NCBI GenBank assembly: GCA_036939975.1
Contig: JALLPB010000244.1
Span: 1-19,236, forward strand
Length of the DNA stretch: 19,236 bases
Source: Cyclostephanos tholiformis
Lineage: Eukaryota > Bacillariophyta > Thalassiosirophyceae > Thalassiosirales > Thalassiosiraceae
Reading direction: 5' to 3'
Part shown: positions 1-7,719 of the stretch, piece after piece
Numbering within the stretch: the stretch's first letter is position 1
Layout: the number at the start of each line of letters is the position of its first letter
Program-made: the position numbers and the translations under genes
The notes under the pieces: generated by a model
The model's database searches: none
What the model was told of the DNA's origin: nothing
What the model saw: the letters and a program-made list of their open reading frames with translations, nothing else

Positions 1-355
1 ACACACTCAGGGGATGGCGGGAAAAAATTGTCGAAAGATTTAGCTGTCACACCCTCTAGAACATTACCATAGCTGGTGCTTAAACCCCGACCTATGGTAG
101 AGGTCGCAAATGCGACCTTTTCCCGATAAAGAGATGATTCGCCTTCTGTAAATACAGTGATACCCCCCTGCTCATATTATTCCTCGCCCTCATGTACCAG
201 TTCCTACCGATGATCAGCCTCGATAGGACACTTACACCTTAATATCACTCCTTCTCGGTCTTTTCATTCATATGTATTATCGTACCAGTTACCAGAGAAA
301 ACACTAAGCTGCAAACGCTTCCCTTCGATGGCCGCACTCGTGCAAATGGGAACCA
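1..355. other. 5' flank of the acetyltransferase gene, no gene seen
   Basis: No coding frame of any length or RNA gene is recognisable here. The stretch contains one small perfect hairpin (101-118, listed separately) and a separate inverted pair, accatag at 66-72 against ctatggt at 92-98. The 3' part presumably carries the promoter and 5' UTR of the acetyltransferase gene, but no TATA box or initiator stands out. Confidence 0.4.
101..118. repeat. Short perfect hairpin followed by a T run
   Basis: AGGTCGC and GCGACCT form a 7-bp perfect stem around the loop AAAT, followed by TTT. It looks like a bacterial terminator, but in a nuclear eukaryotic setting its role is unknown and it may be chance. 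Confidence 0.4.
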
Positions 356-1300
356 ATGCCGTCCCTCATTCTCTTGATAATTGTGATTAAATTCAGTCTC
401 ACTCTCGTGCTCTCCTTTTCGTCACCTTCTTCTCCTTCCTCGCCTCCTTTGTCATCGTTGTGGCTCGCCTTGAACTCTCATGATGTTCAGATCTCGATAG
501 CCGAAACGAATGATGACATTATATCCTTGGCCGATCTGCGTTATCAAGAGTGGATAGCAAAGGACGGTGATGGTGCAAATGCGGGATTTCGAAGAGCGAC
601 GGCGGAGATCTATCGAGAGAGGAAGGAGGATGGTTCGACTATATTTTTGGCGTCCCTCACGCCCAGTGATAACGGAAGTGGCGAGAACGATCGACGCTCT
701 GTGGTGGTTGGGGCCGCCGAATTGAGCCCAATTGAATTGAAGGAAGTCCTCGTTTCTCGGGACAGCAATGATTATGATCATTATACTGGCGACAGCTTAC
801 TACCTCTGTACATCACCGATGTAGTCACGTCCAAGGCTCATCGTCGACTTGGCATTGGATCGATTCTGATGAATCATGTTGAAAAGATCGCGTGGGAGAT
901 GGGCTCTCGTGTTGTATTCTTGCACGTGGAGTACGCCAACACACCCGCAAGAATATTTTATGAAAGAATAGGATACGTGTGTATTGATGACAGTGAATTC
1001 GTGGACGTCAAGCTAGGTGGCAGCACAGATAGAAGAGAAGCTCGAATACTTTCGTTTGTGTTGAAAGATGGCGGATCGCACACAGGTATCGTGTCCATTG
1101 ACTCCAATCGCCTCGCAATCAACGCCGGTACCGTCGGCCAGCTACTAATGTTGAAACAGCTGTCGGCGCCGCATCCTATTTCCGAAGTGGAAATCGGATT
1201 CGCCTCGAAAGAAAAGTCATCACCATCAGAGGGGGGCTTTGCTCGGAGACAAAAAAATGAGGCCCATCGAAGAAATACAAGGAAGCGGAATCGAGCATAA
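356..1300 (+). CDS. GNAT-family N-acetyltransferase with plastid-type presequence
   Basis: A 314-residue protein of the GCN5-related N-acetyltransferase family, which moves an acetyl group from acetyl-CoA to an amine; the substrate cannot be told. The acetyl-CoA-binding motif A lies at about residues 150-175: a beta strand (LYITDVV) then RRLGIG at 163-168, matching the family's R/Q-x-x-G-x-G/A loop. Motif B follows at 187-207, with the typical FYERIGY. Residues 1-20 are hydrophobic and are followed directly by Phe21 and a Ser/Pro-rich stretch (SFSSPSSPSSP). This resembles the diatom signal peptide plus ASAFAP-like cleavage site, so import into the plastid is inferred. The start is the first ATG of a long open frame. 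About 80 residues after the domain form a poorly conserved tail ending in a basic cluster (RRNTRKRNR). The frame is intact and I see no need for introns. Confidence 0.85.
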   Translation: MPSLILLIIVIKFSLTLVLSFSSPSSPSSPPLSSLWLALNSHDVQISIAETNDDIISLADLRYQEWIAKDGDGANAGFRRATAEIYRERKEDGSTIFLASLTPSDNGSGENDRRSVVVGAAELSPIELKEVLVSRDSNDYDHYTGDSLLPLYITDVVTSKAHRRLGIGSILMNHVEKIAWEMGSRVVFLHVEYANTPARIFYERIGYVCIDDSEFVDVKLGGSTDRREARILSFVLKDGGSHTGIVSIDSNRLAINAGTVGQLLMLKQLSAPHPISEVEIGFASKEKSSPSEGGFARRQKNEAHRRNTRKRNRA

Positions 1301-2106
1301 GCCACGAGGGCATTACAAAGATATAGACCATGACACCCAGTAGCATGACCCATCGCGTCACTAATGTAGACTGGTAGGCGGCAACAACAAAAATCTATGC
1401 TGCATTTACACTTCGTTGAATTATAGAACAACATGTATTAACAATATTGTTATACCTTGGGCATTGCCTATGATCAGTGCCAGTATCGAACGAGAGGGTG
1501 CCTGTCTTGGATATTAGGTTCACTAGTGAAGCATACATTGTTCAAGTAGACAATTGTTAGTCACAGTGCCGATGGCTTGTAATACTACCCCCACTGAAGT
1601 GGGAGGGTCGGAATGATTGTCAGGGCCCTCCGTGTGGGGAGTGCCGAAATCTTGATCTCCATAAGATTCTTGTGCACCAAACCAACACTCTTGACAACCA
1701 ACAAGGTAGTTATGCACCGGGTTATCTCAATAACAATACCCGTTGTAAAGGAGGTGCTATCATCGCTAACATCGTCCCGAATTCTCGCCGTTGAGACTCT
1801 TCCTTCGGCGAAATATCAAATCGGGGTAGAAACTTAATATGGAGATATCAACTTTTTCTTCTCGTGGGTCTCCTACGCGCACGTGGCATTTCAGAGAACC
1901 TCCGTGAAAAGGAAAGGTCGTGGATAAGGATTGGTGAATGGTAGGTCAAGGGCAATGACGATCGAGGCCATCAACGAGAGTTAACCTCATGAATCAGTCA
2001 TTTTTCCGATGACCATGTATTTTGGATGACGTTCAGGGTGACAAGAAAAAATCCCTGCCAATAATTAGAAAGAGGCTTCCCCCCCCCCCGCGCCGTCCCT
2101 CTCTCA
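1301..2106. other. Intergenic region between convergent genes, no gene seen
   Basis: About 800 bases lie between the 3' ends of the acetyltransferase (+) and the RusA-like gene (-). Only short open frames without domain features are present, and I cannot support any of them. A C homopolymer lies at about 2085-2095, just past the stop of the minus-strand gene. 3' UTRs and poly(A) sites for both genes must lie here but were not resolved. Confidence 0.4.
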
Positions 2107-3438
2107 CTACAAATCTCCATCACTTAAAACGCATATCTCGACCTCCGTGGCCCCAAGACACGGCCCCTCCGAGTCCAGGACCTTCACTGCGCTCAATCTC
2201 ACCACCTGCCTGTCGTCCACGTACAAAACCCCGTTCAACGAGTCCATTACGAATTTCGCCAGGTTATCGACGTCGGACCTAATGCTCCCGGGCGGCCAAC
2301 CGGCGGAATACGCGGGCTTCAGTCTCGCTCCTGGTCCGGTCCGCCTGCTCCCTACGAAGTGACTCGCCGGTCGTCTCATTCGGAAGATAATCGACAGACC
2401 GATGCAATCATCCTCGGAGAATAGTACGGCGGGAGTGACCTTGGACAATGACGAAGACTGCGATCGTCCGCGTTCGCCGATTCTGTCATCGTGGTCATCA
2501 TCATCGTCTTCGTCGTCGTCGTCGGTGATCGTCGGTCGGAATCTTGACGGCAACAGCTCGAGCACACGATCGCGGAACGATTCCTGAGCCGCGCGACTTG
2601 GATTGTAAACGAATCCCCTCGCGGTGCGATGGCGTATTAACACGCGGGGGTTGCCGCGTATGGTGAATTTGATCCGTTTTCTACCTCGATCACCGCGATC
2701 GTCGATCGCATCGCCGTCGGCGTCGGCGCTCGAGTTGCGGAGATGATCATGCTGCAGCAGTAGCAGTCGTTGTTGTTGTTGTTGTTGTTGTGATCGATGT
2801 CCATCAGCGCCTACTTCATTAACGCCCCTCCCGAATGCCAAATTTTTGTCACCACCGACGATGACGAATGGATCACCCACGTCGTGCCAGTAATGCGATC
2901 GCTCGTCTTCTTCCTTCGTTTTTTTACGTCCTCTTTTTTTTTCGGATACGGGAGACGTCGTCGACGACGACGACGAGGTCCCCTTCTTCTTTCCCATACC
3001 GGACCCGATGACTGGCCCATCGTCGTATGATGCACCATCGTATCCGTTGCCCTCGACTATTGCCTTGGAGAAACCCCCCACTCCGCCACTAGGATCATCC
3101 CCGTCGTATCCCGCCGCAACGAGGTGATGCGCCGAGGCGATGAGTCGACTGGAACGATGACGGCGAAGATGAGCATGGCTACGGTGATAACGACGTCGAT
3201 CGCTCTTGGCACCGGAGCTGCCATCTTCGACGGACCTCCTCGTTGTACTCGTCGTCATCGTCATCGTCGTCGTCTTAGGGGCGGTGCGGGGAGGAGGGAT
3301 GACGACGACTACGACGAAGCCGGACGGTGTTCGAGATCGAGATCCAACGGCAGCGTTCGCCGAACGGCAGCGGGAGATTGTTGCTATTAATGCAATCAGC
3401 GAAGTCGCGATCGCTCGCGACGATGACGATGGACGCAT
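2107..3438 (-). CDS. RusA-family Holliday junction resolvase-like nuclease
   Basis: A 443-residue single-exon protein whose C-terminal part matches the RusA endodeoxyribonuclease fold. The conserved part starts at about residue 257 with the family's GNP-x-x-x-x-R-x-R-like segment, then FVYNPS and a helix to about 295. After an acidic insert (TITDDDDEDDD, 303-313) it resumes at 337. The catalytic block at 389-411 reads D-V-D-N-L-A-K, then D-S-L-N-G, then D-D-R-Q-V. By alignment from memory, Asp389, Asp391, Lys395 and Asp409 match E. coli RusA Asp70, Asp72, Lys76 and Asp91, so the active site is intact. RusA cuts four-way DNA junctions as a dimer. Residues 1-255 are low complexity, with seven Gln at 217-223 and a basic patch at 167-173. 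No acidic residue occurs before position 71, and residues 10-22 are hydrophobic, which suggests an organelle presequence (inference). The gene is divergent from the plastid-type gene at 3757. Confidence 0.8.
   Translation of the reverse strand: MRPSSSSRAIATSLIALIATISRCRSANAAVGSRSRTPSGFVVVVVIPPPRTAPKTTTMTMTTSTTRRSVEDGSSGAKSDRRRYHRSHAHLRRHRSSRLIASAHHLVAAGYDGDDPSGGVGGFSKAIVEGNGYDGASYDDGPVIGSGMGKKKGTSSSSSTTSPVSEKKRGRKKTKEEDERSHYWHDVGDPFVIVGGDKNLAFGRGVNEVGADGHRSQQQQQQQRLLLLQHDHLRNSSADADGDAIDDRGDRGRKRIKFTIRGNPRVLIRHRTARGFVYNPSRAAQESFRDRVLELLPSRFRPTITDDDDEDDDDDHDDRIGERGRSQSSSLSKVTPAVLFSEDDCIGLSIIFRMRRPASHFVGSRRTGPGARLKPAYSAGWPPGSIRSDVDNLAKFVMDSLNGVLYVDDRQVVRLSAVKVLDSEGPCLGATEVEICVLSDGDL
2486..2522. 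repeat. TCA/TCG triplet repeat encoding an Asp-rich tract
   Basis: Imperfect TCATCATCG/TCGTCG triplets on the plus strand are read on the minus strand as the run of Asp codons in the RusA-like protein. Being triplet-based, length change here would not break the frame. Confidence 0.7.
2768..2791. repeat. (TTG)n microsatellite encoding poly-Gln
   Basis: About seven TTG triplets are read as CAA on the minus strand, giving the poly-Gln stretch at residues 217-223 of the RusA-like protein. Confidence 0.85.
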
Positions 3439-3756
3439 GCTTTTCAGAGGATGATCGGCCGTGACCCATGAAGTTGGGTCGTCGGTCGTCGGTCGGCGGT
3501 CGGCGGTCGGCGGGCGGTATGTTGTAGGTCGAGGGCTACCTTGTTTGGAGGCATTACAGAGTCTAAAACAAATAAATAAATTTCGTCATTATTTTGCGGA
3601 AGCGAATGATTGTAAAATCGGGCCTTTTGACTTTTTTGGTCAATTCTTTCGAGCTTTGTACAGAGTACAGCTGTTTTGAAGTATGCAGTATCAGAGAAAA
3701 GCTGGAGGACGTCGCATCCTCCCCCCCAGTCCAACCTCAGAGGGTTTGGAAACACC
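3439..3756. promoter_or_regulatory. Divergent intergenic region (likely shared promoter)
   Basis: Some 318 bases separate the start codons of two divergent genes, the RusA-like gene (-) and the plastid-type gene (+). Both promoters should lie here. The RusA-proximal side carries a GTCGGTC/GGCGGTC tandem repeat, while the centre (about 3555-3620) is AT-rich, including an AAATAAATAAATTT stretch at 3569-3582. No motif could be matched to a known diatom element. Confidence 0.45.
3477..3516. repeat. Imperfect GTCGGTC / GGCGGTC tandem repeat
   Basis: The sequence cycles through gtcggtc, gtcggtc, ggcggtc, ggcggtc and ggcgggc, about 40 bases in all. It lies about 40-80 bases upstream of the RusA-like start codon, so probably in its 5' UTR or proximal promoter. 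Confidence 0.75.
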
Positions 3757-4930
3757 ATGACTAGCCGCGGCCATCCATCCATGCGACGAGCGCTGTTGTT
3801 ATTTTTCCAATCCCTCCTCCTACTCGGCACATCATCGTCATTCTCGCCACTCCTCCGCCCGGTCATCGCGCGTCGTCATCCCCATCGACGCGGCCCATCG
3901 TCTTCGTCGTCGTCGTCGTTGCGGACGGCATCGCCATCGCGAGGGTCCCTCGGCCCATAGCCGCGTCGAGGAATGCGAGGATATCGCCCAACCCCTCCGA
4001 TCGCGACGCGCGAGCCATCGCGTCTATCCGTCCGCGCGGCATTATAAAAACAGCGAGTATCGTCGTATCCGCGCTAGTGGAATATGCGAATACCCGAGAG
4101 TTTGATGGCGCCGAACAAGCTCGTCGACGGATCGCTGCGTTCGTCGCTCGTGGCTGAGTGGGCCAATATCGACTTCGTCGTTGGGTTTTGGTCGGAGGAT
4201 TATCATTCCCGATATTGTCGAATTTGTTCGGACCGAGAGTTATCGTCATCGTGACTGCATCGGCATCCGACTCTCTCGCGGAGAAGGTCAGGAGGGTATT
4301 GGGAAAGGGCGGGGGTGGTGGGGGGACGACGGCGGAGGTGATTTCGCTTAAGAGGGGAGGGGCCGGAATCGTATTCCCGGGGGGAGGGGAGGTCGAAGAA
4401 AGGCGGAAGGGGGGGAGGTTTTCGTTTTTATTAACGCCCAGCTCGCGGGGGGACTATCGAGCAGCCAGGTCATTGGCCGAAATGGGACGCTCCGTCGTGA
4501 GTCGTGATTGTGAACGGGTCGTTCAAGGTGCATTCTGCATTCCCCCCAAAAGAACCTGAATGACGCTTTCCGAATATATATATTACATCATGTATGCATA
4601 TGGATACAATCTCACCATTTTTCTCTCCTCCCTCCTCATCGCGCACAGGACCTGAAGACCATACCCGGATCCGCCACGATGGCATACTACCTCAAGCCGT
4701 TGACCTACAATTCCCAAGTCGCGGGGTACTTTATACGGGCGTATCCTGGTCCGTGGACGGTGTTGGACGCTCGTACGAATTACATACTCGGTTCGTATGA
4801 CGACGATCGGATATTGGTCGAGGGCACGAACACACCGGATTTAAGGGGGCCCGGCAAGTTAGTGCAGAGGTCCGTGGACGAGAGGGCTATATTCGAGAGA
4901 GAGTGCCGTCGGGGTAGAGGGGGAAAATAA
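3757..4930 (+). CDS. Predicted plastid-targeted protein of unknown function, structure unresolved
   Basis: I do not recognise the family. From ATG 3757 (or 3781) the frame gives a hydrophobic signal peptide ending in TSSS followed by FSPL, an ASAFAP-like cleavage context, then an Arg/Ser-rich transit-like region. This frame stops at 3958. Coding quality then appears in the next frame (about 3960-4150, with ARAIASIRPRG and VVSALVEYANTREF) until a TGA at 4155. The same frame is good again from about 4230 to 4496, through a Gly-rich stretch. A clear intron (4497-4648, GTGAGT to CACAG) joins it in phase 0 to the last exon (4649-4930), whose protein begins DLKTIPGSAT and ends at a TAA. The early frame change could be an intron with a weak GTC donor near 3872 or 3875 and acceptor ATAG at 3960, a base error, or real decay. 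The start, last intron and last exon are firm; the middle is not. Confidence 0.55.
4497..4648 (+). other. Spliceosomal intron (152 nt) in the plastid-type gene
   Basis: The donor GTGAGT follows a Val codon and the acceptor CGCACAG is preceded by a pyrimidine-rich tract (TTTTTCTCTCCTCCCTCC). Removal joins two open frames in phase 0 and removes several in-frame stops. Confidence 0.8.
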
Positions 4931-5217
4931 TGGTACGGTGAGGGGGTAAACCAATCCCCTGCGTGGAAAATGGGTTGGTAAAAATTAATGCGTTGAGTGA
5001 TGAATAATTGATGAGAGAATCTCGCAGAGGCGGAATGATATCTCCTTGTTGGTCAAGGACACTATGGAGCCCTTAACCCCAGTACCCTAAAAATACTAAG
5101 AATTCCCCCCTACTGCCCTCCCAAGTCAATTCTGACACCACCATCGTGTTCCCCACACCCGAATTAGTCTGCATAGATATTTACATGGTGGGTGTACCAT
5201 GCTTTTTCGCAAAGTTA

Positions 5218-5248
5218 TGTGGCGCAACAGCACCATTGTTGTGCCACA
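5218..5248. repeat. 12-bp hairpin with 7-nt loop
   Basis: TGTGGCGCAACA pairs with TGTTGTGCCACA across all 12 positions, one of them a G-U wobble, around the loop GCACCAT; an A run follows. The function is unknown. Confidence 0.5.
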
Positions 5249-5434
5249 AAAAAAACATGAGTGTCCTTATGAGCACCCCCAGTTCGCGCAAGATAATGTG
5301 GTTGACACCGCCCGGACCCCCTCCCTCCGTGTTGCCCCCTCTCGGAAATATCCAAGGTAGCGGTAACGTGGCATTAATGATGTCGAATTCGTCAAGTGGG
5401 CTGAGCGGTGCCCATCGGTTCATTGTTGATGCGT

Positions 5435-5468
5435 CGTTGTCGCACATCGTTGTCGCACATCGTTGTCG
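5435..5468. repeat. 13-bp tandem repeat, about 2.6 copies
   Basis: The unit CGTTGTCGCACAT occurs at 5435-5447 and 5448-5460 and partly from 5461. Short flanking arms GCGTCG and CGACGC are inverted relative to each other. Confidence 0.8.
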
Positions 5469-6223
5469 ACGCAACACACAATAATAGTCATATTTATAGT
5501 AATAATAATTATTTTTTCTAGTTTTAACGACGCAGCCCAATCCCATATAATATAAGTTAATTGTTGCGTGCTTTGTTGCCAGGCGTGTGGCCCCATAGCG
5601 GCCGTATGACGGCGGCAGACGCCATGGTCGATCTCATTTTACCCCATTTTTGTTAGTATTTTTAGCTAGGAACACAACCCACAAACCGCCAAATCCAAGT
5701 CCGACCACATGCCTACCACCTATCCCACCAAATATCTCCGCCAATACTCGGCCGATGTAGACATTTGACGTTGCAATCCTCTGCGCATGCATGCTGGGAT
5801 GCTGGCTGTATAGTGTTGAAATGGATTTTAACTGTAAATGACGACGTGATAACAAACGGACATGTGTTCCATTGTGTGTTGTGGGGTTGCCTAGTGCACA
5901 CTCAGTGAAAATGGGTGCATAGTTGACCCCCAAGATGACGTCGGACAAAGACGGTCCCAGTAAGTGTTGTGACCATCAGGTCAAGCTTAACACGTCTATG
6001 CACTCTGATGGGCCATCGGATTTAGATCTAAAAGCCTCTAGAGTATTATACTACAATGGAAGTATCTACGATAACACTATGTCCGTTTTGAGCTGTTCCA
6101 CCACCCACTTTAAACTCGTACACACTTCTTCATAGAAACATGAACTATTGTAGTACTACTACCACCTAGGTAGTAATTTGATACCCGCCCCTACCAACCA
6201 GGAAGGCCGCAGAGGAGGAGAGA

Positions 6224-7336
6224 ATGGTTGAACCTCCCAGAAGAACGCGGCGCCTGCTATTGGCATTCCTAGTCCCGCTGACGATCGGGAACCACTCCTC
6301 GTCCGGCCTGTCGGAGGAAGATCGAGTCGACGAGTACCGCGCGCGCGGTCACGCATGGCCGCCAAGACGATCCGATTACGTCCCGCCGGATCCCGGATGG
6401 TCCGCGCTCCTCGGGAGACGATTCGATCAGCTATCGCAAATAGTCGACATTGACGCCAAGTACAACGGGTACATGAGCGTCGTCCACTCCGCCTTGCTGG
6501 CGCCGAATTTCACCGAGTACGGCTGGGGACTCACCCGTGCACCATCGGACCTGGTCCGTGCCCTCGAGGACAACCTAAAACGCGGCCTCGAATCGAAGGA
6601 TACCCCCGAGGAGTATCAGCCGTTCGGCGTGTTGGAGGAATACCCCCTGTATCTGCCCCTCATGATCCCCAACGTTGAACTCAATAGGCGCGCGATGGTC
6701 GAATTGAAAGACATACACGAGGCTTGGTCGGGAATTAGTCTCGTTCCGAATAACGCGTACGGACTGCGCGTGTACAGGAATCAATCGAAGTTGCTAATGC
6801 ACGTCGACGAGTCGAGGACGCACGTCATATCGTCGATATTGCACGTCGGACACGATCCCGACGGCGTGCCGTGGCCGCTGATCATCGAGGACTTGCACGG
6901 GAACACGAACGAGGTGTACCTCGAGGCAGGCGACATGCTCCTGTACGAGTCGAGCAAGTGCTTCCACGGCCGACCGACGCGATATATCGGGGGCTGGTAC
7001 TCATCGCTGTTCACGCATTATTACCCCGTCGATTGGGATGCCGATAGTATCGTGATGGACGCCCACTATCGGGTGCCGCCGGAATGGAATGAGGTGCCCG
7101 AGGAGAGGAAGGATGCGGGGAGGGATGAGGGGGCATCTGGGGGGGACCCGACGGAATTGGTTGTAACGGAAACGTCCTTCAATGAGCCCGATTGCGAGCA
7201 CGGATGGTGTAATTTGGTGGACACGATTAAGTGGGAACGACCGGAGGGATTGGAATTCGGTCAAGTTTTGTCGGGGGATGGAAAAGTGAGGTCTTTGGGA
7301 TTGGACAGTCCCTTGGGGGGCGAGGAGGAGCTATGA
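6224..7336 (+). CDS. Prolyl 4-hydroxylase-like Fe(II)/2-oxoglutarate dioxygenase
   Basis: A 370-residue single-exon protein of the 2-oxoglutarate/Fe(II) oxygenase superfamily, closest by motif to prolyl 4-hydroxylase-like proteins of algae. The iron ligands are visible: His193 and Asp195 in LLMHVDESRTH, and the distal His248 in ESSKCFHGRPTRY. Between them lie the expected beta strands, with PWPLIIED and YLEAGDMLLYES; GGWYSSLFTHYYP completes the core at 256-268. The co-substrate-binding basic residue is probably Arg250 or Arg253, but I cannot decide which. Residues 6-21 (basic, then LLLAFLVPLTIG) form a signal peptide or signal anchor, so action in the secretory pathway is inferred. A region of about 170 residues before the core is unassigned. 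The tail after 290 is acidic and holds a Cys pair (Cys324, Cys329). The start is the first ATG of the frame. AATAAA-like signals lie just downstream (about 7385). The substrate is unknown. Confidence 0.8.
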   Translation: MVEPPRRTRRLLLAFLVPLTIGNHSSSGLSEEDRVDEYRARGHAWPPRRSDYVPPDPGWSALLGRRFDQLSQIVDIDAKYNGYMSVVHSALLAPNFTEYGWGLTRAPSDLVRALEDNLKRGLESKDTPEEYQPFGVLEEYPLYLPLMIPNVELNRRAMVELKDIHEAWSGISLVPNNAYGLRVYRNQSKLLMHVDESRTHVISSILHVGHDPDGVPWPLIIEDLHGNTNEVYLEAGDMLLYESSKCFHGRPTRYIGGWYSSLFTHYYPVDWDADSIVMDAHYRVPPEWNEVPEERKDAGRDEGASGGDPTELVVTETSFNEPDCEHGWCNLVDTIKWERPEGLEFGQVLSGDGKVRSLGLDSPLGGEEEL

Positions 7337-7719
7337 TGGAGGTTTGGATTCACTTTTGAACTTCGTGGGGGTTGGTTCAAGGAATATAAATAAAAATGGA
7401 TTATGATGGGATATAGGACATCGCTTATGCCTGCAAGGTAACGAAACTTGTTACCACACATAATGTACTATAGGATGTTATTCATGAGCCAGAAGAAGAG
7501 TATGGTACTCCTCTCACATCATCCCAACTGTGCTCGGCACATGAAAAGGTGTCAAATTCAACTTCAGGGTTGATGTTAACCCCACAATGCCCTTAAAATG
7601 CGAGAGGAAGCGGCATGATCCTGCTCACGGCGTGAGGTTGTCATCAACAATGACCACATGGATAATCGCAATATGGTCCCCAATGTGTTTGGCGGCAAAG
7701 AAGAATTTAACAGCTTTAA
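7337..7719. other. Region between oxygenase gene and PiggyBac remnant
   Basis: It contains the oxygenase 3' UTR with ATAAATAAAAA at about 7385-7395, then AT-richer sequence with no coding frame. A TTAACCCC at 7575-7582 resembles a PiggyBac end (TTAA target followed by a C run), but no matching inverted end was found. Confidence 0.35.

Larger units (their letters stand above)
4931..6223. other. Intergenic region of about 1.3 kb, no gene supported
   Basis: Several 70-120 codon open frames exist on both strands (for example minus-strand 5181-5546, with a KNNYYYYKYDYY low-complexity start, and minus-strand 5634-5948, with a Gly-rich hydrophobic end). None shows a recognisable domain or a clear presequence, so I do not call them. 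The region holds a hairpin (5218-5248) and a short tandem repeat (5435-5468), listed separately. The last 200 bases should contain the promoter of the oxygenase gene. Confidence 0.4.

Noticed and set aside
452..781. Minus-strand open frame inside the acetyltransferase gene
   Set aside because: It is an antisense shadow of a well-supported gene and has no domain features.
2797..3454. Several plus-strand open frames across the RusA-like gene, rich in Arg or Ser
   Set aside because: They arise from the triplet-rich antisense of the minus-strand gene; the RusA catalytic block fixes the true strand.
4153..4160. TGA at 4155 as a selenocysteine codon
   Set aside because: The protein is not a known selenoprotein type, no SECIS-like element was identified, and a frame change at the same place is simpler.
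3863..4249. 128-codon minus-strand open frame
   Set aside because: It overlaps the presequence and second coding block of the plus-strand plastid-type gene and shows no motif.
5181..5546. 121-codon minus-strand open frame with a Tyr/Asn-rich start
   Set aside because: No recognisable domain, low-complexity start, and it spans a hairpin and a tandem repeat; coding function cannot be supported.
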